A DNA stretch of 64,000 bases, taken from contig NZ_MLAQ01000005.1 in NCBI RefSeq assembly GCF_002272895.1, forward strand, positions 104,189 to 168,188, written 5' to 3'. Source of the stretch: Helicobacter sp. 12S02232-10. GTDB taxonomy: Bacteria; Campylobacterota; Campylobacteria; Campylobacterales; Helicobacteraceae. Below, piece after piece: positions 58,460 to 64,000 of the stretch; positions within the stretch are counted from its first letter, which is position 1, and every line of letters begins with the position of its first letter. A model generated the notes under the pieces. The model was not told the origin of the DNA, did no database searches, and worked only from the letters and a program-made list of their open reading frames with translations. The position numbers were made by a program, and so were the translations under genes.

Positions 58460-58502
58460 ATAAATAAGGGCTTTCATTTTTTAAAATTTGGCGACAAATT
58501 AA
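58460..58502 (+). repeat. Degenerate repeat unit, copy 3
   Basis: ATAAATAAGGG, a T-rich centre, AAATTTGG, then ACAAATTAA; preceded by ATGCC as copy 1 is preceded by GTGCC. Confidence 0.5.
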
Positions 58503-58711
58503 ATCAGGGATTCTAACCCACGCCTGCAACCCCCATAGATATGGACTTTTGTTTTTTTTATTTTCCTAATTCTAATCAATTTTAGCAACTATTTGGACTA
58601 AAAAGGCGACCTCAACCTGTTGAGTCGTTTCTCTTATAGGCGGAGCTTTTGAAATCGGTTTTATTGATTAATTCTTTAAACTAATTCCAATCTGTTTTTA
58701 AACCTGAATTA

Positions 58712-58748
58712 CCGCTGAATCTGACTATTGCAAATCCCCCTATTTCCG
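58712..58748 (+). repeat. 36-base direct repeat, copy 1
   Basis: CCGCTGAATCTGACTATTGC followed by AAATCCCCCTATTTCC. It is nearly repeated about 100 bases downstream at 58816-58851 with a few substitutions. Confidence 0.6.
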
Positions 58749-58815
58749 CCCTCTTTTTTAACCAAATTTCGCCAACCATTTTCCGACAAACTTCCAAAAA
58801 AGAATTGCTTATTTT

Positions 58816-58851
58816 CCGCTGAATCTAACTATTGCAACCCCCCTGATTTCC
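58816..58851 (+). repeat. 36-base direct repeat, copy 2
   Basis: CCGCTGAATCTAACTATTGC followed by AACCCCCCTGATTTCC. Differs from copy 1 by a handful of bases. Both copies are followed within 40 bases by CGCCAACC or CCGACAA stretches. Confidence 0.6.
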
Positions 58852-59525
58852 CGACAATTAATAACAATTGACTCCAAACTCTCTAAGCGCGCACGCAACA
58901 ACCTTAAGCGTTTGTTTTTGACTCTTATTGAATTGTCAAACTGCATAATTTCAATAGATGAGGTTCTGCACGAAACATCTCTTAGTTGTAGCTAGAAACT
59001 GCATAGAAATCTAGTATAAAAATGATAAGAATTTAGTAGAGAAACTGCAGAAAAAAAATAATAAGAATTTGCAAGAAATTAACCTAAAAAGAATATTGAG
59101 TTTTTTATAAAGAGATTACAACTGAAGCTTAAGAAGAGAATGAGAGGGTAGAAGATTTAATAACTGCCTAAAACATTTTACCCTAACAATCTTAAGATTA
59201 TTATTCTAACACAATAATTCAAACCATAGACTATTGATTGATTGAACTTAACCAGTCTCTAAGCTAGATTATCTTAACATTCAAATGGAGCGCAACTTTT
59301 TATTTTTTTTAGTTGGCTCTCATTCCAATTCATAAAACCAAATGGGAGGGAGACCCCCCTGTTTGGGTCCTTCCTAGCACACTCCCACCTATTGCGGTTG
59401 CCCGCCCCCGAAAAACGCAGATTTGTGATTCAAAAAAGTTCAGTTCATATTCATATAGAAATTAAATTTTAAAATTACGACTGAATCAATTTTAAAGACA
59501 ATCCCTAATCTTTTAAAACTTAAGG

Positions 59526-59557
59526 CGTTTAAAGGGTCTTTAAACGTTATTTAAACG
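59526..59557 (+). repeat. TTTAAACG inverted repeat plus third half-site
   Basis: CGTTTAAA (59526-59533), a 5-base spacer, TTTAAACG (59539-59546), then another TTTAAACG (59550-59557). An 8-base perfect inverted repeat with an added direct half is a common operator or iteron layout; it lies 280 bases upstream of the first prophage gene. Confidence 0.5.
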
Positions 59558-59806
59558 GCGTTTCAATGTTTTAGCAACAAGCCAAACAATGCCCTGATTA
59601 CGCCCTTTTACCCTTGACAAATTTAAAAAAACTCATCTAGAAATTTCGTGATTTTGATATGAAATGGGCGTTTTTTAGATTTCATATGGCTTTAGAATGT
59701 TTTAAAAGAGTGATACTTTATGAAACAAACAGAAGAAATTTTAATAATTTTATTCTATTCTTACTAACCATTTACTTTAACAACTCTTATTTACAAGTCC
59801 AAATGT

Positions 59807-59812
59807 TATAAT
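59807..59812 (+). promoter_or_regulatory. -10 box for the prophage late genes
   Basis: Perfect TATAAT, 26 bases upstream of the first prophage ATG at 59839, followed by an AAGGA ribosome-binding site at 59829-59833. Confidence 0.5.
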
Positions 59813-59838
59813 TTTTAAAATGACAAGCAAGGACAACA

Positions 59839-60033
59839 ATGGATTCCGACATCTTAAGCGCTCAAATTAAAACCGCACTCCAAGCCAAAGGCTTTGTCTC
59901 CACAACCGAAAATGAAGCTTTTATTGAAGTATTATGCAAAGAAATCATTAAGCACATTGTTACCCAAAGCACTATCGTGGTTACCACCGCAGGCACTGCC
60001 ACCGCACAGACTGGCACGGGAAAAATTAGTTAA
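59839..60033 (+). CDS. Small prophage protein, unknown function
   Basis: 64 residues: a helical acidic N-terminal half (ILSAQIKTALQAKGF) and a Thr/Ala/Gly-rich tail ending TAQTGTGKIS. Small proteins of this shape occur near the baseplate gpV gene in Mu-like and P2-like phages. It has the expected promoter and ribosome-binding site and lies 10 bases before the gpV-like gene. I do not recognise a defined family. Confidence 0.6.
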   Translation: MDSDILSAQIKTALQAKGFVSTTENEAFIEVLCKEIIKHIVTQSTIVVTTAGTATAQTGTGKIS

Positions 60034-60043
60034 AGGAGGGGCT

Positions 60044-60565
60044 ATGTTTGGAGAAATTTCTATCTACATCGCTCCGATTATCGAAGCAAAGGGCAATCAA
60101 ATCAAAGTGAATATCTGCGGGACTCACACCGATTTTATCACTTATTTAAGCGTTTCTAACGCTTTTAAATCCTGCTTCACACCGCCCCAAGTCGGTGAAA
60201 ATGCTCTTATCTTTCATTTCAAAGAATCGGATTTATTTCTTTGTATGGGGTCAATCCCCAAACCCAATCCTGATTTATCTCAAGATAAAGAAATTATCAC
60301 CTATGCCGATGGCACAACCCTGAGTTATGACACGCAATCCCATACCTTAGAAATTCAATCAGAAGCCAACATTACGATTCATTGCAAACAAGCAAACATT
60401 CAAAGCGATGAGGTCTCTATTGAGTGTAAGAGTGCCGACATTAAGGCAGACAGCATCAATCTAGGCGATAGGGGCGGAGGCGGGGTCATTACCACACAAA
60501 GCATTTGCCCTTTTACGGGCGCCCCCCATCAACAAGGATCCACTAAAGTAAAGGCGACATTATGA
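60044..60565 (+). CDS. Phage baseplate assembly protein V-like (spike)
   Basis: About 173 residues from ATG 60044, with GGAGG 7 bases upstream; the frame is open to the left only because it overlaps the previous gene. An N-terminal OB-fold-like part (EISIYIAPIIEAKGNQIKVNICG) is followed by VGENALIFHFKESDLFLCMGSI. A repetitive beta-helix tail (ITIHCKQANIQSDEVSIECKSADIKADSINLGDRGGGGV) typical of gpV spikes follows. It would form the membrane-piercing tip of a contractile tail. It overlaps the next gene by 4 bases. Confidence 0.82.
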   Translation: MFGEISIYIAPIIEAKGNQIKVNICGTHTDFITYLSVSNAFKSCFTPPQVGENALIFHFKESDLFLCMGSIPKPNPDLSQDKEIITYADGTTLSYDTQSHTLEIQSEANITIHCKQANIQSDEVSIECKSADIKADSINLGDRGGGGVITTQSICPFTGAPHQQGSTKVKATL

Positions 60566-60846
60566 AAACAATCCAAACTCCAAATTACAAACTCTCCATT
60601 AATGAGAATTTAAATCGAATCTTTAAAACTAAAAAATATTCAATCCCACTTAATCCTAACTTTGGACTTAGCTACGACTGGATAGACAAGCCCCTGACCC
60701 CCGAAACAAGACTGGCGATTACTGAAGAAGTTCAAGAGCAAATTAGACTCTATGAACCCAGACTTAATATTCAAGATATTGCTGTGAGCTTTGAAGAGAA
60801 TAAACTCATACTTACAATCAATTCAGACTATAAGGTCGCCATATGA
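60562..60846 (+). CDS. Phage baseplate wedge protein, GPW/gp25 family
   Basis: 94 residues with the gp25 pattern: NENLNRIFKTKKYSIPLNPNFGL near the start and EVQEQIRLYEPRLNIQDIAVSFEENKLILTIN near the end (the EPR motif is a hallmark). It is a baseplate wedge part of contractile tails. It overlaps both neighbours by 4 bases, so the three genes are translationally coupled. Confidence 0.85.
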   Translation: MKTIQTPNYKLSINENLNRIFKTKKYSIPLNPNFGLSYDWIDKPLTPETRLAITEEVQEQIRLYEPRLNIQDIAVSFEENKLILTINSDYKVAI

Positions 60847-61358
60847 TAGTTAGCACCAAGGAGCTTAGCGATTATATCGGAATCACTACCCGCCATATCT
60901 ACTCTTTAGAGAAAATTCAAGTCTTTAAAAAAGAAGATAAAGACTCTTGGGATTTGGCTTCAAACTTTCAAAGCTATATCAAGTATAAAACCGATAATGT
61001 TGATGAGGGTTCAGACTTAGGTAAGGTTCGCTTAGAAAAAGAGAAGATTGAGAAAAAATTAAAAGAAATCCAATACCAAGAAAAAATCGGCGCACTCATA
61101 CCTATTGAAAAAATTGCAAAAGAATTAGAAGACATCGCCATTACGATTTCAAATAAACTCTATGCCCTCCCCCATCGCCTTAAACAAAAGCATAAAATTG
61201 CTACAAATTTACAAAACTTCATCACACAAGAAATCGAAGTAGTCTTAAAAGAGTTGAAAGATCCTGAAATCTATCATCAAAAAGCCTTAGAAGTGCAAGA
61301 GAATAGAGAAAAAGAGAGGGAGGAAATCGATTTAACAAAGGAGAATCAAGATGAGTAG
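60843..61358 (+). CDS. Phage terminase small subunit-like (Nu1 family)
   Basis: 171 residues. An N-terminal winged-helix-like DNA-binding motif (STKELSDYIGITTRHIYSLEK) resembles lambda Nu1. It is followed by a long charged coiled coil (KVRLEKEKIEKKLKEIQYQEKIGALIP) and a C-terminal helix. Such proteins recognise phage DNA and guide the large terminase. It overlaps the next gene by 8 bases. Confidence 0.75.
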   Translation: MIVSTKELSDYIGITTRHIYSLEKIQVFKKEDKDSWDLASNFQSYIKYKTDNVDEGSDLGKVRLEKEKIEKKLKEIQYQEKIGALIPIEKIAKELEDIAITISNKLYALPHRLKQKHKIATNLQNFITQEIEVVLKELKDPEIYHQKALEVQENREKEREEIDLTKENQDE

Positions 61359-61740
61359 CTTTACCACGCCATTAAAAGGCGAAATCTTAGATAATGGCAA
61401 CTTATTAGTTAAAGAGGAATTTGACTATTATCGGGAGGAGAATAACGATGAGGTCATCAAAGTGCCTGCGGGCTTTGAATCTGACTTTGCCTCTGTTCCA
61501 TTTCTCTTTAGGGTCTTAGTGAGTCCCATTGGAAGACATTCTAAACCTGCAGTCCTCCACGATTATTTGTGCGAACTCTATCACAAAGGGCTTGTTAATC
61601 GGGATTATTGCGATAAAGTTTTTAATGAAGCGATGAAAGTTAAAAAGGTCTCTCCCTATCATCGAATCGTATTATATGCAGGCGTGCGGGTATATGCGTA
61701 TTGGTTAAGAGTGAAGCAGTGGTTTTTAAAATGGAAGTAA
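61351..61740 (+). CDS. DUF1353 family phage protein
   Basis: 129 residues with the DUF1353 signature: VPAGFESDFASVP, then PAVLHDYLCELYHKG and later DKVFNEAMKVKKV. The conserved Asp and His residues suggest a hydrolase or metal site, but no activity is established. DUF1353 genes are common in tailed phages, usually close to lysis or structural genes. Confidence 0.8.
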   Translation: MSSFTTPLKGEILDNGNLLVKEEFDYYREENNDEVIKVPAGFESDFASVPFLFRVLVSPIGRHSKPAVLHDYLCELYHKGLVNRDYCDKVFNEAMKVKKVSPYHRIVLYAGVRVYAYWLRVKQWFLKWK

Positions 61741-61774
61741 TTTTGGATAGAATAAGAAAAAATAAGGAGTTTGA

Positions 61775-61990
61775 ATGCAAGAATTAACCATAAAAGTGCA
61801 AGATGATTTTTTACCCGCTTTTTTTGACATTCTAAAACAAATGCCTCAGGATAAAGTAGAGCTTAAAAAACCCGTTGATGAAATCAAAGAGTTGATAGAG
61901 AGAATTGATGCGGGTCTTGAGGTGCTAAAACCTCTTGATTGGGAATATTTTGATAGGGTTATTGAAAATGCAATTGCTAATAACAGATAG
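61775..61990 (+). CDS. Antitoxin-like small protein of a type II toxin-antitoxin pair
   Basis: 71 acidic residues: an N-terminal strand (ELTIKVQDDFLPAFFDIL) and helices (VDEIKELIERIDAGLEVL). Its stop overlaps the start of the downstream toxin-like gene by 23 bases, the normal antitoxin-first order. The small size, acidity and coupling support an antitoxin role; I cannot name a family. It has its own AAGGAG-type site. Confidence 0.65.
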   Translation: MQELTIKVQDDFLPAFFDILKQMPQDKVELKKPVDEIKELIERIDAGLEVLKPLDWEYFDRVIENAIANNR

Positions 61991-62243
61991 ATTTGAATAT
62001 GAACTAAGTCGAATATTGGTTTTTATAGCAAAAAACAACCCTCAAAATGCTATTGATTTTAAAAATTCTTTGATGATAAAGCTTCAAAATACAATCTCTA
62101 TGCCCTATGCTTGTAGAATAAGCGCCAAATTTAATCAAGAAAATATCAGAGAATTCATCTTTAAGGGCTATACAATTATTTATAAAATCACAGAAAACAT
62201 AGAGCTTTTAGGTATCTATAGAGATAATATTTGGGGTTCCTGA
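61968..62243 (+). CDS. RelE/ParE family toxin-like protein
   Basis: 91 residues from ATG 61968, which overlaps the antitoxin gene. The pattern is that of the RelE/ParE fold: TDRFEYELSRILVFIAKNNPQNAIDFKNSLMIKL, then a basic patch and FIFKGYTIIYKITENIELLGIYRD. Members either cut mRNA on the ribosome or poison gyrase; I lean to ParE-like from the long first helices, but cannot decide. It overlaps the terminase gene (TGATG). Confidence 0.75.
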   Translation: MQLLITDRFEYELSRILVFIAKNNPQNAIDFKNSLMIKLQNTISMPYACRISAKFNQENIREFIFKGYTIIYKITENIELLGIYRDNIWGS

Positions 62244-63454
62244 TGTCCTCCCCTCTAAAATCTGCCTTTGCTAACGCCATATTCATTAAACCCCGCCTCA
62301 CACTCTCAGAGTGGAGTAACACTTATCGGGTGCTATCTCAAGAAAGTTCAGCAAATTTTGGAAGATTTGAAGCCCTTAGCTATCAAATTGAACCAATGAA
62401 TGTGATTTCTGACCCTGACATTCAAGAAGTCGTTTTAATGTGGGGGAGCCAACTTGGAAAATCTGAAATCCTAAATAACACGATTGGCTATTATATCCAC
62501 CAAGACCCCAGCTCCATTCTCTTCCTTTTACCCTCAGAAGATATGGCAGAAGATTATTCTAAACGCCGACTTGCTCCAATGTTTCGAGATTGCAAGGAAT
62601 TAGGCAACCTGATTTATGCAAGAGAATCCAATAATACGATTTTAATTAAGAATTTTAAAGGCGGTAACCTTGCATTAGTTGGGTCTAACTCCCCATCTAA
62701 ACTTGCAAGTAAGCCCATTAAAGTATTGATTGTTGATGAGGTGGATCGGTGTGAAAATACTAAAGAGGGTCATAGTATTGATTTGGCTCAAAAACGAACC
62801 AACACTTACTATGATAGAAAGATAATTAAGGTTTCTACCCCTACGATTAAAAATAATAGTGTGATTGAGAGAGAATTTGAAGGAAGCGACAAGCGTTATT
62901 ACTATGTGCCTTGTCCTGAATGCGGTTACAGACAAATTCTCCTCTTTGAAAATATCAAATGGGAGCAAGATGAGAAAGGCGAACACGATTTAGAGAGTGT
63001 TAGGTATGCTTGCGTGGAGTGTGGGAGCTTATGGAGCGAACAACAGAAGAATCAAGCAGTTATTAAGGGGGAGTGGCGTGCCACTCAAAAAGGTAAAAAG
63101 AAAGTCGGATTTTTCTTAAACGGACTCTATTCTCCATTCCTCCCACTTAAAGACATCGTTAAGGACTTCTTGGAGTCTAAAGAAGATATCCATAAGTTTC
63201 AAGTTTTCACTAATACAATAAAAGCAGAGACATTTGAGCCGCCTAGCATTAAATTTGAAGAGAATGAGTTGTATGCAAGAAGAGAGGATTACACGCCAAC
63301 GACTCTTCCTAATGAAATTGTTTTTATTACTTGTGGGATTGATGTGCAAGATGACCGATTAGAGATGGAATTCAAAGGCTGGGCGGAGGGATTTGAGTCT
63401 TGGGGGTTCGAACCCCTGACCTCGACGCTGCCAGCGTCGCGCTCTCCCAACTGA
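62243..63454 (+). pseudogene. Phage terminase large subunit (GpA type), truncated at a tRNA-Ala
   Basis: About 403 residues from ATG 62243; family members are usually 600 or more. The ATPase part is intact: Walker A-like MWGSQLGKSEIL, Walker B VLIVDEVDRC. There is a zinc-finger-like CPECG ... CVECG segment, then the start of the nuclease domain (ITCGIDVQDDRLEME). After GWAEGFESWG the frame runs into the antisense of a tRNA-Ala and ends 17 codons later, so most of the nuclease domain is lost. DNA packaging by this copy should be impossible. Confidence 0.85.
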
Positions 63455-63465
63455 GCTAACACCCC
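63402..63465 (-). tRNA. tRNA-Ala (GGC), 3' acceptor strand missing
   Basis: On the minus strand GGGGTGT acceptor 5' strand, D-arm GCTC/GAGC, anticodon stem CGACG/CGTCG with loop CTGGCAG (anticodon GGC) and T-arm around TTCGAAC are all present. The bases that should pair with the acceptor and supply CCA are absent; they are replaced by terminase sequence from about 63401 leftwards. As written the tRNA cannot be charged. It is either a broken copy or a mis-joined sequence. Confidence 0.85.
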
Positions 63466-63863
63466 TTCAAATCAAAAAGATTATTTTACTATAAATAAAA
63501 TAAAAATCTAAGTACTCAACATCTAAGCCCAAAAGCAATGTGACTTTTCTAAAAAACAAATTGCAGAGTTTGGAAAAACCTGTAATAATAATTATTATGA
63601 TTTATCCCTCGCAAATATTTAAAAATTTCAGTTAAGATTTTATATTTTGGTAAAACTTTTTTTGAATATTTGATTTAAATGTAACACTTTCTCATTAATA
63701 TCAAACCATAAATCTTTATCGGAAACTTGACGTATTTCTATTCAGTTGTTGCTTCTCTAGTTTAGTTTGAATAGCTAAAATTCAAGTTTTACCTTATCCT
63801 CAATTGTATTTTCAATAATTTTGTCAAAATAATCTCAATTGATAGGTTTTAACATTTTTAATA
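63466..63863. other. Gap right of tRNA-Ala with decayed coding fragments
   Basis: No intact gene. On the minus strand, at about 63640-63745, 30 or so codons read QVSDKDLWFDINEKVLHLNQ... before a stop, and further upstream DYFDKIIENTIEDKVKLEF is bounded by stops. The residue composition is protein-like, suggesting a frameshifted, decayed gene, but I cannot name it. Confidence 0.3.
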
Positions 63864-64000
63864 CTATGCTCCAATATCATTTGCCATCTTTTTGCCAAAG
63901 ATTTCAGATATCACACCAAAGCGTTCTGAATCATCTAAATCATTTAAAGAATGGAACAAATCTTTAATGGCTTCTTGTGGGTTATTTTGAATATCTTCTT
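63864..64000 (-). pseudogene. Fragment of phage tail tape-measure protein (TP901 type), start off window
   Basis: The minus-strand frame enters from the right edge and reads 44 residues to a TAG at 63864. The piece EAIKDLFHSLNDLDDSERFGVISEIFGKKMAND is the typical end of the TP901-1 tape-measure core, where LxxLxxxERxxVLxxIFG recurs. Full tape-measure proteins continue far beyond this point, so the stop probably marks a truncation. It lies on the strand opposite the terminase gene. Confidence 0.6.

Larger units (their letters stand above)
57951..59838. other. Gene-free 1.9-kb repeat-rich region left of the prophage fragment
   Basis: There is no convincing gene on either strand. I see three degenerate copies of a roughly 40-base unit (57986-58029, 58337-58377, 58460-58502), T-arm-like fragments near 58219-58245, 58424-58440 and 58504-58525, and a 36-base direct repeat (58712-58748 and 58816-58851). 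There is also a GC-rich island (59340-59415), a TTTAAACG inverted repeat with an extra half (59526-59557) and a -10 box (59807-59812). It looks like accumulated attachment-site and mobile-element debris plus a prophage control region. Confidence 0.5.

Noticed and set aside
57951..59838. CRISPR array in the repeat-rich gap
   Set aside because: Repeats are degenerate, irregularly spaced and few; no equal-length spacers and no cas genes.
59839..63454. Complete functional Mu-like prophage
   Set aside because: No transposase, integrase or head genes are visible, and the large terminase gene is truncated.

Overview
The window is AT-rich and densely coded, and reads as the chromosome of a Helicobacter-like member of the Campylobacterota. 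Gene blocks follow the order known from Helicobacter pylori: comF-tmk-coaD-ubiX-flgA-uvrD-pflB-serS; tatB-tatC-queA-rsmG; gltX2-yggT-slt-galU-(HP0647-like)-murA-aspA; ccp/dnaE/pseudouridine synthase/thioredoxin; recJ-pyrG; M48 protease-prmC; glmM-lspA; rpsT-prfA; a four-gene polar amino acid ABC cluster; prfB-cheZ-U32 protease. The proteins also carry lineage-specific traits: a Csd4 with a Gln zinc ligand, a CPDC thioredoxin, PflB, and a CheZ of the H. pylori type. Family and synteny statements come from memory of these families, because no database search was possible.

Layout. 1-4.8 kb: zinc uptake genes (znuA cut by the window edge, znuC, znuB) with malate:quinone oxidoreductase between znuC and znuB, then a small membrane protein and an outer-membrane barrel. 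4.8-13.5 kb (minus): housekeeping plus flagellar genes, comF to serS. 13.9-17.4 kb (plus): Tat export genes, queA, rsmG, two small conserved genes, tRNA-Ser. 17.6-18.8 kb: a small foreign island holding an orphan PD-(D/E)XK domain of type III restriction-enzyme type. 18.8-20.8 kb: csd4 (cell shape) divergent from a FliS-cochaperone-like gene. 20.8-30 kb (plus): gltX2 to aspA, a UDG-like protein and a secreted periplasmic protein. 30-38.2 kb: cytochrome c peroxidase, dnaE, a pseudouridine synthase, a cysteine-rich Sel1 protein, a YeiH-type transporter, thioredoxin. 38.2-57.9 kb: further core metabolism, translation, amino acid uptake, glutamate dehydrogenase, MsrP, CheZ, U32 protein, purE.

57.95-64 kb is accessory. 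A stretch of about 1.9 kb without genes holds degenerate repeats and attachment-site-like debris. A prophage late-gene fragment follows: baseplate V, gp25/W, terminase small subunit, DUF1353-like protein, a toxin-antitoxin pair, terminase large subunit. The terminase gene stops abruptly inside a tRNA-Ala gene lying on the opposite strand, and that tRNA has lost its 3' acceptor strand. A short piece of a TP901-type tape-measure protein lies at the right edge on the minus strand.

How the genes work together. Several genes converge on motility and envelope shape: FlgA and PflB in the flagellar motor, the HP1076-like partner of FliS, CheZ, and the cell-wall enzymes Csd4, Slt and MurA. Most core operons are tightly packed with ATGA/TTGA-type overlaps and several TTG or GTG starts. 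I saw no CRISPR array, rRNA gene or complete insertion sequence. The most unusual spots are the terminase/tRNA-Ala junction, the toxin-antitoxin pair inside the packaging module, the repeat-rich gap left of the prophage, and a four-cysteine UDG-like protein without the usual catalytic motifs.
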